The notes below the pieces were generated by a model. It was given only the letters and a program-made list of their open reading frames with translations. It ran no database searches and was not told the DNA's origin. A stretch of DNA of 64,000 nt, taken from contig NC_134015.1 of the NCBI RefSeq assembly GCF_040712315.1, positions 55,653,464 through 55,717,463 on the forward strand. Reading direction: 5' to 3'. Positions 11,801 through 24,090 of the stretch are shown piece by piece. The DNA comes from Castanea sativa. Its lineage: Eukaryota; Streptophyta; Magnoliopsida; Fagales; Fagaceae. A program made the position numbers and the translations under genes. The stretch's first letter is position 1. Every line of letters begins with the position of its first letter.

Positions 11801-13025
11801 TTTTCAGATAATAATGTACTGAACAGCCTCATAAAATGGGCACTGGGGTCTAATGACTCTAGTTTATTGTTGCCTGTAAATGTTCCCCCAACAGTAAGCA
11901 GATAGAAGTTTGTTACCTCTCTCTCCTCTTTTTAATATGTTGCTCACACAGTCACACATCCTAGTGGACTTGCATTCGTTTTCTGTTCTTCTGCAACATG
12001 TGTATTTGGACTATAATTTATCAATTTATTAATACTTAGCACCAGTTCTGAAAGGTCACTCAGATGCTAATGAGGTCTCTCTTGGAATCTTCGACCCTTT
12101 TGAAGGTACTAAGTTCACGTTATATGTATACCAGCTAAATAATTGTTGGAAATATAATTTGATTTTAATATGCGAGTAGTCATGAGGTTACTATAGGCCT
12201 AGCTTGGACTGTTTTAATTTTGGTTAGTATGACTTAAGGCCTTTTGTATTATAGTTCTGTTAAATATGACAAAATATAAATAAGATTAAATGAATTGATA
12301 TTCCAGTTGGCCAAGTTTAGAATAAATTGTCTTATTGAATGAAATATGATTTTTATGTTGTTCTTCTCATAAAAATAATGGTTATTTCTCCTTGTGATCT
12401 TGAACATACCTCATGTTGGAGGCTAACTGGAACCTTTCTCCTGAATTGATATCCCTTAGCACTAAATTTAATATTCACTTCACCTAAAACAAAAATTCAT
12501 GTATTAGAAATGATTTGGAACTATTGGCTGAATCTTAGATACTTTTCTTTTGTGGGGGTGGAGTTGAGGGACTATTGCAATGATTATCATTTACTATTTC
12601 AGGAAGCAGAGCATCTTTGCTTAGACAACTACTTGCCAGAAACTGCACTACACTTGAAGAGCCAAAGCAGTCGACCAAGACAAAGCTGCAAGTCCAATGC
12701 AAGCACCCCACTGCCCCCAATCAGCCTCTCGGTACTGACAATTGACAAACCACTTCTCTAAGCCCACCATCACTAGCTGAAAAACTATGGTAAACCTTAG
12801 AATTATTAAAAACATCTTGTTCTTTAATAACCCCTAAATTTGTTCTTCTCCAGTTGCCTAGGGTCAAACTTATTGAAGACTTGACAAAGGAAAAAGTGTT
12901 GAAAATGAGGGTTTCTTTCACTATCTCACACACCCCAAAAATAGATCATGCCCTACATTGCAGCATCAGTAAGACTTCTATGGCTTTGGTTATAAATTGC
13001 TTTGATTGATGGATTTACTATGAAG
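11801..13025. other. Intergenic stretch between TNL and Ca2+-ATPase remnants
   Basis: No complete gene is seen. Short open frames at 12510-12761 and 12721-12933 (minus) do not resemble a family I know. The stretch might include decayed C-terminal transmembrane exons of the adjacent Ca2+-ATPase remnant, but I could not identify them. Confidence 0.4.
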
Positions 13026-13970
13026 TCATTGCGTGGCCATGGCTAAAGTTGATGCAAGGGCAGCAACATTCATTGTGAGCTGGAACTGAATGAACTTTTG
13101 ACTATTCTTAGATACACACCTTCTCCAACTCAAAACTGTCACCGCAGAAGTAAATAACCAGGATGACAGTATTTGTGCTCTCCTTTGCCACTTCAGTGCC
13201 TTGGATTCCCATGGAAAGCCCAATAATTTTCTTCTCTTAGAATAAATACATGATTCACACCGGCAGTTCTCTCTTCCGGTGAGTATTTTTTGAAAATTCC
13301 CTGTTCTACTATAGCTTCATTGTTGAAATCCTCATCAAGATTGGGAATCCCACATTCCAAAGCTATCACTCTTGCTGCATGTTCATTGTCACCGGTGATC
13401 ATTTTGATGTTTACTCTAAAAAGTGCATATAGTCTTCTTACTCTTCCTCTTTTCAAAATCCCCACTTCTATTTTTCTTTGAATTGAGGGCCTTGACTTAG
13501 ATTATCTCAGAATTTTGCTTGGTTTTATCGATATTGATACCTAAAATCGTAGATTGCCCAATAATGTAGTACTTTTACTGTATGGCTTCCAAATCCTTCA
13601 ACCGATCATGCAGAAATCCTGTTTGTAAATTGTGCTAGCTGTGTTGAAACCAAAAACTTGTTGCCTTATAAAAAAAAAATTTCTACTTTTTCTTAGGAAA
13701 TACATTCCCTCGTTGTTTCTTTGCCAAGCCAAGATTCTGTTAGCTTCATCTCATTAACTGTCAAGTACCTGTTTTGTCAGTGAAGATTTTTTTTGTGGCT
13801 CAGTCCATTGTGGAACAAGCAGAAGGTTCTCAAACCCTAGTGTAATCAAGCATCAAGCATTTCATAGAATATGCCACATGTAAGAGCAGCTGATAGAGGT
13901 AGACCTTCCAGAGTTGCCACCGCCATAACTGTGACTGTCGTGGCAAAAAGGCATGATCAATCATCGTGCA
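13026..13970 (-). pseudogene. ACA-type Ca2+-ATPase remnant B (TM4 to TM5)
   Basis: Minus-strand fragments in several frames match plant autoinhibited P-type Ca2+-ATPases. In gene order: 13970-13860 resembles the TM4 PEGLPLAVTLT region (reads LEGLPLSAALT); 13680-13490 resembles the N domain segment that reads GSPTEKAIL in functional pumps; 13465-13193 reads NIKMITGDNEHAARVIALECGI, the hinge of the P domain, followed by a PEER motif; 13223-13026 reads VTVLSW.RCV.KN.QKFIQFQLTMNVAALA, just before and into TM5. Frameshifts, stops and substitution of the PEGLP Pro show it is not functional. The ACA12/13-like group is the best guess. Confidence 0.78.
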
Positions 13971-15659
13971 CTATATCTCTAATACTTTGAGTTTTAAATA
14001 TTTGTATGAGTATTAAGATTTAGAGTACCAGAGCAACAAATGTTCTCTCATGTCAGCTCTTAAAGTTGCATACTATGGTTTTGTTATTTTAATTTTCTGT
14101 TCACTTTTTTTTAACATAATGTCTGCGTTTTCAACCAACATCAATGTAGTGGTTATCTTTAACATAATATTTTTGCTTTAAATCAAGCTTCAGTATGACC
14201 AGGCTGCTTGTCTTGTGCTATTACTCTCAAGAAAGAGGCTGCACCAGAGAATGATGCTTCCTATTGGTAGTTGAGGAAAGGTGATTGGTTAAATTCATTT
14301 TTTTTTCATGATTATGTTTCAAGCTTCCATTCTTTTCATTGTAAATGCATACATATGTGAAATTTAGCATTCATAAATTATCATGTAAGATGTTGATTTC
14401 GTTTACTCTTTTTTCCCCTTCTGTAACTACATCACCAGCGAGTATTCTTTGGCTTTGCCTTTTATGGAGACCACTCAAGAAGATTGGCTTTTAATGTCTC
14501 TAGGAAGTTTCCTAAGTCCTACATGCAGCACATATAGTTGTGAGTCAATTTTTTGTCATTTGCTTTCTGTTCATCTGTGTTTGCCATTTACAACTCTTTC
14601 CCTTTGTCAGACTGTGTTATCATCTTTATGAGTTACAAAGAGTACAAGGGAAATACACTTTATTTTAAATGCTTTATTTTCTTGTGATGAAATCCATCAA
14701 TGTAGAAGTTATTTAATTTGTAGGGAATTTTTATATTGCAATCATAGGAATGGACCCTTTATGCATGCGCCTGACATGAAGAATCTTTATGCTTAAGAAC
14801 TTGTGATCTTGTTTGCAGAAAAGATGAATGCTCTTAACAAGTGAGTGAAAAGGCAAAGACCAAGTTGCAATTTCAATAAAAATACCTGATTGCCCTCGCT
14901 CCAGCCTCCCAGAATTTGCTTAGGTCATTGAGGTATGTTCATAAGCATTACTTTGTGTGTTACTCTGCGTGGGATATCTTGAATTAAACTATTGAAAACT
15001 CTATCAAAGTTTGATTAACCTTCTTACAGATCGATCTAAAACTTACTTTGAGCTTTAGGTTGATAAAACAGTCACCTAAAAGAAGCCCTGTCAGAGGTGA
15101 TTTGTGCACTAGTTAGCTTGTAACTATATGTGGCCTGGTCATGAGATTGTTACTGCCTGGGCCAGGGCATGTATAGCTTTGTGGAGGCCAGGTCACCAAA
15201 AATTAAAGGCAATTAACTTATAAATTAGTACACTTGGCCCACAGCTTTTCATAGTCACCTTGTCATGAAATCAATCAACTTCTTTTTCTCTACATTGGAA
15301 TATGATCATATATTCTTAAATACTCTCTCCTTAGTTAGCCACCTTGTTTAGGCCAATTTCATGTATATTGCTTCTCTCTAATGAACACACTTTTTTTTTT
15401 CTTTATATACAACCTAGGGTCTTTTTTTAAGGGGACAGTAACATATTCAGTTGAAGGAAAATATATGTATATTTCAAATAAGGTATGGCTAATAATAAAA
15501 TTTTAATGCAAGCAAAAAATTCTCTTAGTAAGGACCAATAATTTTCCTGGTATACATTTAATGTTAACTTAATCCCATCAAAACCTCTTGCTTTCAAATG
15601 GGATTATGTGGTTTTGATACCTGAAACAGTGGAGGAATTGGGGCATACAGTACAAAGGT

Positions 15660-15716
<57 letters not shown>

Positions 15717-16638
15717 ATAAAATATTAAAAAAAACCAATGTGTATATATATATACACACACATATACATAAAAGAAATATTAAAAAAATTAATCCCATGG
15801 GAAGCAACAGCCACCATGGCCTCCCTTTGCTTTGCATTTGATCATGGCCTGCGTGATTCATACCCATACTGCTTAATTCCTTTTGTGGTATTGTTGTTCT
15901 CTTGCCAGAGTTACCATTATTCTTAGATGTACTATGACTTCAGCATTGTTGCAAAACCTTGGGAACTGAGTATTCGTATAATTTCTTTGGTGTTTTTCTC
16001 CTTATTGAAGCAAAAAATTTAAAGTCTGATTTGCTGACAATCGATCATCTTTCTATACCAATTATCCAACTAATGAAAAGATGGCAGACAATTTCCTTCT
16101 GAAAAATATTTATAAAAAAGTACTAGTATTTTTTTGTAACTTGTCAATGTGTAAATGTGTTTTTTTCTTTTTTCTTTTCTCTAACTTATAATAATTCTTG
16201 GTAATATAATTTGGTTTCAACACTAGAGTAGTCATGAGGCCACTTTGCTCTGAGTTCAGTTTGCATATGCTTCATTGTAATTTTAGTTAGAATGATTTAG
16301 GGCCTTCTACATTACTGATTTGTTGAATATGACAAAAATATAACTAAAATTAAAAGTGGTCTGATATTCTGGTTAGTCAAGTTTGGAGCAAGTTGTTTGA
16401 TCCACTAAAGTTTGTGTTTTTTAATATGATTCTCAAAGTAATGGTGTTTGTTACTTCTTTGTCCATTTGAATGTATGAAATTCACCCTCAATGTCGTTGG
16501 TCATTTATTTCTTAACTGTATTCCTATGAAAATTTAAGGATGAATGACTATTTTTTTTATTATAAATTTCATAGGAATTATACTTAATAAAACTAATAAT
16601 TACTTTGGAATAGCTATTGATTTGTCATAGGATTGGTC
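13971..16638. other. Spacer between two Ca2+-ATPase remnants
   Basis: No supported gene. It contains a compound microsatellite, (TC)n followed by (TA)n, at about 15663-15718. Short frames at 14449-14631 and 15608-15926 include the repeats or show no family signature. Some of the sequence at 16140-16500 resembles 12120-12380 (similar atttggttt...gtcatgagg.cac motifs), so this spacer may be part of the duplicated Ca2+-ATPase block. Confidence 0.45.
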
Positions 16639-17803
16639 TTATTTACTGAATTGGCCTTTGGGGGGGGGGGGGGAGCTTTTCTTTTTACCCTGATGTCCTA
16701 TTAAAGGCTGGCTAGAATGTGGTCTCTTGAATATATATCCCTTAGTCTTGGGGGCTCCCTTCTTGTGGGCGTGAACAACCTTCTCACTCTTCATCTTCAC
16801 TGAAACCCCACTTCTGTTTTTCTCTAAATCAAAGTCTAACATGGATTATAGAATTTATTGATATTCATACTCATACCAAAGACAAGCCCAAGAAAGGGTC
16901 GCTTTCTTGTTAGAGCTCTAGAAATCTTTACAAGCGATTTAGAATCTACTTTGTAAATAGTGTTGGTTGTGTGTAAACCAATTGCTTCTTGTTTTATATA
17001 TCAAGAACATTTGATACTATTCTGTGGGAGTACCTTCCCTCATTGCTTCTTTTAAGGGCAAAGTTCTGTTACCTTTATCTCATTTAATGTACAAGTACCT
17101 ATTTTGTCAGTGCAGATACTTATATCTTACCCCAGGGTTTGACAATTAGAGATCCCTTGCCAAGGCATGATCAACTATCATGTCTTTCATAGAATAAGCC
17201 AAAGTTGTCTTCTAGCCAGAGGCATACCTTTTGCAATTGCCAACACCATGATTATGACTAGCAGTGACAATACGAACAAGTGCATTGAAATATGTTGGTG
17301 CTGCCCATCTCTCAATACGTCCACCCTGACGTCTCCACTCTTTGGGAAGAACTTTTCAAATTGCTTAGATTGCTTGAAGTTATAGACAGCAGAAACAGTT
17401 ACAACCAGAACAACAGTAACGATAATACTCCCACCATGATAATCGTATGCTGTTTGATTCCAAAGGCAGAGATTATAGCAGAGGCCAAAAGTACAATGAC
17501 AGTGGTTGCCTCAAACGCTTTAAAGACATAACTGAGAAAGCCTTTTGCTGGTTCTTTCTGGTACTTTTTGGCACCAAAAACGTTCTTTCAATGAATAAGA
17601 TCAGCCACATTACCACTAATAACTTGCTTTATGTAGGTTCCAAGAACCACAGCCAGTGCTTTTACTCTAGACTGACATGAAGCCTCAAAATTCTTATTCC
17701 TCATCATGTCATTGAGCCACTTCAGATCAACACTGAGATAGGAAATGGATTTGTTATGCAAGCAACCCTCATCAACAGGCTGAACATCAATGGTCTTGGT
17801 CAA
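16639..17803 (-). pseudogene. ACA-type Ca2+-ATPase remnant A (N-terminus to N domain)
   Basis: Minus strand from high to low coordinate: 17803-17588 resembles the region following the calmodulin-binding N-terminus (SRVKALAVVLGT); about 17580-17440 reads KKYQKEPAKGFLSYVFKAFE then TTVIVLLASAIISA, the TM1 region; about 17260-17150 resembles TM4 (VIIMVLAI.KGMPLA, then LAYSMKDMIVDHA in another frame); 16842-16700 reads EKNRSGVSVKMKSEKVVHAHKKGAP, the FNSEKKRSG...WKGA nucleotide-binding segment. The TM2-TM3 region is collapsed and there are several frameshifts and stops, so this is a dead copy. It overlaps remnant B in content (TM4 and N domain), so the two are separate copies in tandem. Confidence 0.78.
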
Positions 17804-18589
17804 TTGGTGCTGTATATGTGAAAGATAAGTAGTAAATTAGTACACCATCTTTGGTTCATTGCTTAGTAGGTCATGATTTTTGGTCTTTTCTTTTGTTGCT
17901 TTTGGGTTACATTAGTTGATGCCAAGAAGGTGATAAATGTTACTGCTGCTGGAAAGGTACATATAATTCAAACATAAGTAGCATCTGGCAGTTCCTCATT
18001 ATCTTCTGTGGGCAATTTGGAGGGTCTTGAATAACTGAACAATTGAAGTCATGGAGAAACTAGTTAAGAGACCAAATCTAGTTTCCTGAATTCGTAAATG
18101 GAATGTTGTACAATGAATTTTTTGGGGACCATTTAAATTTATGATTGTAATTCTTTAGGAGGCTCTACATTTTGAACACTACTCTTCTTTAATAAAACTC
18201 ATTAATTACTTATAAAAAAATAAGTGTTTGATTGTTTTACTTCCTTGGGCTATTCCTAGTTTGTATTTCTGTTAAGATTGTCTATTAGTATGGCCATTGG
18301 TCTTTGTACCAATGGCTTCTCCTTTCCCTCTCACAAGCAAGGGGAAGATGTTGAAGTTGTGGGTTTAATCTGAAATGTGTAAATGATTAGTATTTACCAA
18401 TCAAAACTGCAATGTGATTGTCGAATTCTATTTGTGAAGAAAGGGATGGAGAAACTAAGATAGGAAGCTTTGTGTTTTGATGGCTCTCTCTTATGACGTT
18501 TAGCTTTGGAGTGACACTATTTAGGAAGAGTCATAGTATGCCCACCTTCAACATTTAAATACAGATGTAAGTTTGAAAATCTTACATAA
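17804..18589. other. Spacer between Ca2+-ATPase remnants A and C
   Basis: No gene signature recognised. It is AT-rich with scattered stops in all frames. The position between minus-strand ATPase fragments suggests decayed intron or intergenic sequence. Confidence 0.4.
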
Positions 18590-19130
18590 GATACAATTAT
18601 CTCTCCTTGGCCACTCTAGAGCCTTGAATTCCTATAACCCAGTACCTAATGGTTTTAGGGGGGCACATAATTGGAATGGCCTTTGAATATGGCTTTTTCT
18701 GCTTCAAGCATGTACCCATCATAGCCTTCTCTAAAATGTAGGATCTTGTCATCATTAAAATATCAATGTTTTCCATCTGCTCTTCAGGCTAACAATTTAG
18801 AACATTACAATGTCCACTTCTGCTTTACCTACTAAATCCCTATTTGGCTTGAGATTTTAGACTTTGCACTAAATTATCTATAGCTTTGGAGTTATTTTCT
18901 CTAGTGATCATTTTAACATTTAACTTTGGCAATTATGCCCTACTGTTCACACAAACCATTTATTTTGTCACAGTCCACATTGTTTCTGCTGTTCTAGCAC
19001 TGGTTGAGATCATTCAACACCGCTAGCCTTGATAGCCTGAATAAGATCAGAGGGTTTTCTTCAAGAACAGCATGAACCTTCTCATTCTCCTCCTGTTTTG
19101 TTGGACAGAGGTGTTGTACTCCAAGCTCAT
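18590..19130 (-). pseudogene. ACA-type Ca2+-ATPase remnant C (P domain hinge)
   Basis: On the minus strand about 18920-18850 reads like the KMITGDN hinge (LKMITREN). About 18790-18590 reads PEEQMENIDILMMTRS, then CLKQKK, then IGIQGSRVAKE, which parallels the ACA order: PEER, VMARSSP, CLKQKGHVVAVTGDGTND, GIQGTEVAKE. The TGDGTND core is not recognisable and stops interrupt the frame. This is a third degenerate copy of the same 3' half that remnant B represents. Confidence 0.62.
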
Positions 19131-19987
19131 ATCAGCTGTATCACTATGATTGCAAAAATTGCATTATTTTCTTTTGATCCATATACCTCTTAGTTATCTT
19201 TCTTTGGACATAATATTTCAAATATATTCCTAGTATTTTCCGTGCAAGAGAGATAGCATCCCATGTTGCACTTAATGTTACTTTGTTTTGCTTGGCTGGG
19301 TGCTTAGTTACTAGAATATTCTAGCTATTGATGATATGATTAACTTTCCTATACTGCATTGGTGGGTCTAAAGAAAGTTTTGTGGCTCAACTGTACTCTC
19401 TGTATGGCATGCATTGGGTGTGTTACAATCTGTCCTGGTATTGCATTCTATCACTACATTTTCTAAATCAGCCAATTCTAAATGCAAAGAAAAGTGTTAC
19501 TGCACTCCTTCAAAACTGAAAACTTGCACTCCTGGTTCAGCATTGGTGAGCTTGTTCCATATTTTAAAGATACTAGTCGCATATCCACACGTTGTGCGTG
19601 ATAATTTTTTTAGGATGATCTCATTAAATATTTTATTAATATTATAATTTTAGTTATCGACTATTGGTTTTTCATTAGTTTTTAAGTAAATATAAACCTT
19701 AGATATTCTTCTTTTTAACCTTTACACACGCACACACGCATATATATAACATGAATCTTTACACATACCTTTAAGAAAACTCTATATATTTCATTTCTTT
19801 GGATGCGTAAAATTATAGACCACTACTCCATAATAATAGTAGCTAATTAATTTTATATGTTTTTTTTAGTGATCTCATTTGCAACACTTCTTACCATTAA
19901 TATATATTTACTAATTGATGATTTGCATAACAAAAACATTAAATGAGAGATAGCATTGTTCATTAGATTCTCAAAAGTAATAGTGTA

Positions 19988-20042
<55 letters not shown>

Positions 20043-20929
20043 ATAAGCTAAAATGAAAGGTCAAAAAAGAAATTTTAAAATTTTCTAACTTTATTTCTTA
20101 TGTAATTTCTACTACTACCAGAGAACATCTTTTTTATTTATTTATTATTATTAATATGGTTTCCATAGTTAGAGTTTGATTAGTTTTAAATTTAAATTTA
20201 GTATTATGATTGTATTTAATTATTGATTTAATTTTTTAAGTGAATTTAACAGTTTATTTTACTACACTGTAAAGTTTTTAATATTCTCTACACGAACTCT
20301 TTATTTTATTTTTTACTTATCCTTACAACCTCTTGTTTTCCAATCAACAGTTACTAATTGACGCTTGATTTTTTTTTTTCTTTATCTACTGTTTATTACT
20401 TTGTATTGTTTTTTTTTTCTTTACCATCTCTCTCTCTCTATATGTGTATGTGTGTGTGTGTGTGTGTTTCTCAAATAAAAAAAGATACTCAGTGTTGTCG
20501 AGTCATTCTACATCGGTAAGGTGTGATATTGAGAAGGAGTTTATCACTTACTCCGCGACACTAACTACCGCATTCAATTTTGGTGTTGGCATGTGAGTGT
20601 ATTCCCTTATTTCATCCCCTTCCCTTATATATATATATGTGTGTGTGTGTGTGTTTCTCAAATAAAAAAAAAAATCTCTCTCTCTCTCTCTTTCTCTCTC
20701 TCCATTGGCAACGTATCGTTATCCAAAAATTGATGATGATTCTATGACATTAAATATGCATTATTAGTTTTTTATTTTTTTTTATTTAGTGTTTCTAACT
20801 TGATTTGTTTTGTATTTTATTTTTCCTTTGATGCATTGCTCCTATGACATTAATATGCATTATTAGTGTTTCCCTAGCATTACTTCACTTAATAAGGACA
20901 ATTTTATTTATTTAATTTAGGCAAAATAT
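19131..20929. other. AT-rich spacer with microsatellites
   Basis: No gene supported. A (TA)n array lies at about 19995-20040. Two direct copies of (TG)n followed by tttctcaaataaaaaa lie at about 20443-20482 and 20636-20672, flanking 150 bp of single-copy sequence. A CT tract lies at about 20675-20702. Confidence 0.6.
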
Positions 20930-21442
20930 TATTTTTTAAATTTTTAAAAATTTAAAAGGAGAGGAAATATAAATAATTTAACGATATATATGGGGGATGT
21001 AACTGAATTTAAATGCTGAATAAAATTATATGAGAAAAAAGTAAAAATAAAATATATAACAGTAAACACTAACTTATCCAAATCATTCGATGTAATGTAA
21101 TAATAATGTATTCTTATATACTATCTTTAATTCTTTATAATGCAATATGATAACATTTAACAATCAAAGTGATAAAAAAAATTTAAAGCACAAAACTAAA
21201 TTTCATCAACCAAAATAGAATTCTAAAGAATACAACACTTTATCAAGCTAAAATAGAGATGCAAGAAAAATAAAAATAAAATCCACCAAAAAATTGAGGG
21301 AGAAAGAATGGGAAATAACCAATTTTTTGTGAGAGAAAATTATGTAAAGAATAGAAGAGTGAATGACAAATTTATACTAAGAGAATGATTATAAAAAGAA
21401 ACAATATAAAGAAAAATAAAAGGAAAGAGGAAGAATGATATC
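20930..21442. repeat. Older tandem repeat, unit 1, left part (interrupted by Gypsy element)
   Basis: This block matches 31690-32260 over most of its length, for example the run actatctttaattctttata and the later run gtgagagaaaattatgtaaagaat, in the same order. The right remainder of the unit lies after the retrotransposon at 31574-31680. It represents one unit of an AT-rich non-coding repeat, more than 600 bp long, into which the retrotransposon inserted. Confidence 0.75.
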
Positions 21443-21960
21443 TGTGAGGTTCCAAGGACCCAAGAACCCGAAGACCCGAGGAAAGGAAGGCCGACATGCA
21501 TTAAGCAAGATGAAGTAAAGGAGTAAGGGAAGTTACCTGGAGATACCCGAAGATGATGTGGCATGGGCGCTGCTGGCATAAGGGTTACAAATATCCGAAG
21601 GTGGCAGGCTAATTTAGAGGGTTGCATTAAATGCCCGGCAACAACCATTCTGGCCGCATTAATTAGAAGATACCAACTCAATCCGTTGCATTAATGTAGA
21701 TATGACCTGAACAGTGCTGAACGCAAAGTTAGAACTCTGTTCCATTACCGACAGACAGGTGTCAAGGGGAAAAACATAGTAGATTGCGAGGTGTAAGGCC
21801 ACGATGAAAGGAACAAATGATATAAATAAGAGTCAGGACACTACGGAGAAGGGACTTTTGTTGTTGAACCTTCTCTACCAAATGTATTGTATGCGGACTT
21901 TTAGTGAATAAAGAAACAGCCAAGTCTCTAAGCTGATTTTATGCGCTTTTGGTCCTTACA
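21443..21960 (+). repeat. 5' LTR
   Basis: 518 bp, TG...CA ends. It differs from the 3' LTR at three sites (gaggttcc/ggggttcc, gaacgcaa/gaacacaa, gtgtaagg/gtgtgagg). A TATA-like tataaataag lies near 21819, a plausible promoter for the genomic transcript, and an AATAAA-like aataaag lies near 21908. Confidence 0.95.
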
Positions 21961-21962
21961 AT

Positions 21963-21980
21963 TGGCGCCGTCTGTGGGAA
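21963..21980 (+). other. Primer-binding site
   Basis: TGGCGCCGTCTGTGGGAA starts two bases after the 5' LTR and begins with the TGG expected as the complement of a tRNA CCA end. I cannot fix which tRNA is used; the first nine bases are shared with the tRNA-Asp-type site of other plant elements. Confidence 0.85.
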
Positions 21981-22014
21981 CAACAACAACGTAACACATT
22001 CCGTCTAGAAGCAT

Positions 22015-24084
22015 ATGGCGGAGGTGTATCTAGAAGGGGAAGAATCAGTAAGTTCACGAAGCAGGGACGTAGCTGTAAGTCTCCAGCGTGACAACGGGAA
22101 GGGACATACCTCAGGGGTGGTGAAAGCACATGATAGCGGTCAGGGGGCTGAGCAACGATCACTAACTGAGGGGCATGTGTCTCGCGACAATGTATTGCAA
22201 CAGATGCAATCTGAGATAGCTTACTTACGCAAGTGCGTGGATAGTAGGAAGCGGAGGCGTAAGGGTAATGCTAGCTCTTCCAGTGACAGTTCGGAAGCAA
22301 ACCTTGGAGGAATTCATCCCCCAGTATTTGAGCCTACTCGAAGTGTGACCCGTGTCAGTGTGTCCTCGGGCGTTAAGGCAAAGCAGCAGAAGGATACAAG
22401 GATGCCTGATACTGATGGGATATATCGCGATGACGGGAGTGATGCAATGGGTAAAGCCCTGAGGCAAATTGCCAAATCCCCTTTTGTGGCCAGGATAAAT
22501 AGGGCAAAGCTACCTCGTAGGTTTTCTCAGCCCATCTTTACTATGTATAATGGGAGGACTGACCCTGTAGAGCACGTTAGTCATTTTAGTCAGAAGATGG
22601 CCGTTTATTCGAATAATGAGGCATTGATGTGCAGAGTTTTTCCCTCCAGTTTGGGGCCCGTGGCTATGAGGTGGTTTGATGCCTTGGCAGAAGGTTCTCT
22701 GAGGTCTTTTGAGGAATTGACTAGGGCATTTGGGGCAAGGTTCATAACTTGTACTAGGATTCCAAAACCTTTGGATGCTCTATTGTCTATGTCTATGAGG
22801 GAAGGCGAAACACTCAAAACCTATTCCGACCGATACTGGGAAACGTATAATGAAATTGATGGGGATGTGGAGAGTGTAGCCGTGAGAACTTTCAAGGTGG
22901 GTCTTCCTACGGAGCATGGTTTAAGGAAGTCTTTGACAATGAAGGCCGCGATAGATATGCGTCAGCTCATGGACCGGATAGATAAGTATAAACGGGTAGA
23001 AGAAGATCAGATGCAAAGCAAAGGAAAAATGAAAGGGTATCTGGAGAGGAAGGATCTTCGGGTAGGGGGGTTTCAAGGTATTCGGCCCAAACGAGACTTT
23101 CCAAGCCATCCGAGGATCACCGAGTCTCCTCTAATTAATTCATTATTTAAGGAACCCGTGCATCACATACTGGAGAAAATTCGGCAGGAGCCATATTTTA
23201 GGCCACCCAACAAAATGAGTGGAGATGCATCCACGAGAAATCAAAACCTCCACTGCCATTACCACCAGGATAAGGGACACACCACGGAGGAGTGTCGGAC
23301 ACTACGCGATCATTTGAATCAATTGATTAGGGCCGGGAAGATCAATCACTTATTGGTAAAGCCGGATGGGAAAAAGGAACAACTAGACACTCGGAAATAT
23401 TGGGGTCAGGCCCCTCAACCATCCCTAGGCACTATTAATGTCATCTTGACCCAGCCGAGGGGAGAATTTGGGAAACCTTCTCGGGTCATGACCGTTCAAA
23501 ACAAGTGTGGGAATGAGGGCGTAGAAGAGAATCATCAAGCAAACAAAAGAATGAGGTCCTCGGCGACGCCCATATTGGGCTTTTCTGATAGGGATAAAGA
23601 AGGAACGTTTCAACCCCACGATGATGCCTTGGTCGTCACAGTTCGTATCGGGGGATATGATGTGAAACGAGTCTTGGTGGATGATGGAAGTGGTGCCGAG
23701 ATTATGTATCCAGACCTATTCAATGGATTAAAGTTGAAGGAAGAAGACTTGGAAAAATACGACCATCCGTTGGTCGGTTTTGATGGAAACCAGGTGATCC
23801 CACGGGGAATGATTAGGTTGCCTGTGCAGGTGGAGGGTTCCGAAGTGCAGGTAAACTTCATAGTTGTTATGGCATACTCTCCATACACGACCATTTTGGC
23901 TAGACCATGGCTGCATGCAATGGAGGCAATCTCATCTACTTTACATGTAATGGTGAAGTACCCTATACGAGGAAGCGTGGGAGTATTACATGGCAGTCAA
24001 ATGGTAGACAGGCAATGTCTAACGTCTGCCACTATTCGAACAGGCCGAGGATCGTTGGAAGGAGAAGTTCTTGAGACATCATAG
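22015..24084 (+). CDS. gag-protease polyprotein of the Tat element
   Basis: A 689-codon open frame beginning 55 bp after the LTR. The gag core (residues about 150-300: FTMYNGRTDPVEHVSHF and SMREGETLKTYSDRYWE) is the retrotransposon gag domain. A zinc-knuckle variant, C-x2-H-x4-GH-x4-C (CHYHQDKGHTTEEC), lies near residue 415. The aspartic protease region near residues 535-570 contains VLVDDGSGAEIMYPDLF. The frame ends at TAG 24082-24084 and is open without change of frame into pol. The stop is followed by CAATTA, the classic leaky context, so readthrough is a plausible way of making Gag-Pol. Codon and GC content are richer than the surrounding AT-rich DNA, as usual for this element class. Confidence 0.92.
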   Translation: MAEVYLEGEESVSSRSRDVAVSLQRDNGKGHTSGVVKAHDSGQGAEQRSLTEGHVSRDNVLQQMQSEIAYLRKCVDSRKRRRKGNASSSSDSSEANLGGIHPPVFEPTRSVTRVSVSSGVKAKQQKDTRMPDTDGIYRDDGSDAMGKALRQIAKSPFVARINRAKLPRRFSQPIFTMYNGRTDPVEHVSHFSQKMAVYSNNEALMCRVFPSSLGPVAMRWFDALAEGSLRSFEELTRAFGARFITCTRIPKPLDALLSMSMREGETLKTYSDRYWETYNEIDGDVESVAVRTFKVGLPTEHGLRKSLTMKAAIDMRQLMDRIDKYKRVEEDQMQSKGKMKGYLERKDLRVGGFQGIRPKRDFPSHPRITESPLINSLFKEPVHHILEKIRQEPYFRPPNKMSGDASTRNQNLHCHYHQDKGHTTEECRTLRDHLNQLIRAGKINHLLVKPDGKKEQLDTRKYWGQAPQPSLGTINVILTQPRGEFGKPSRVMTVQNKCGNEGVEENHQANKRMRSSATPILGFSDRDKEGTFQPHDDALVVTVRIGGYDVKRVLVDDGSGAEIMYPDLFNGLKLKEEDLEKYDHPLVGFDGNQVIPRGMIRLPVQVEGSEVQVNFIVVMAYSPYTTILARPWLHAMEAISSTLHVMVKYPIRGSVGVLHGSQMVDRQCLTSATIRTGRGSLEGEVLETS

Positions 24085-24090
24085 CAATTA
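24082..24090 (+). promoter_or_regulatory. Putative stop-codon readthrough signal UAG CAA UUA
   Basis: The gag-pro frame ends TCA TAG CAA TTA, and the same frame is then open for 472 codons into pol. UAG CAR YYA is the consensus of type I readthrough known from tobamoviruses. Use here is inferred. Confidence 0.65.

Noticed and set aside
14449..14631. Open frame (MALPFMETTQEDW...)
   Set aside because: Short, no recognised domain and no adjoining exon with matching phase.
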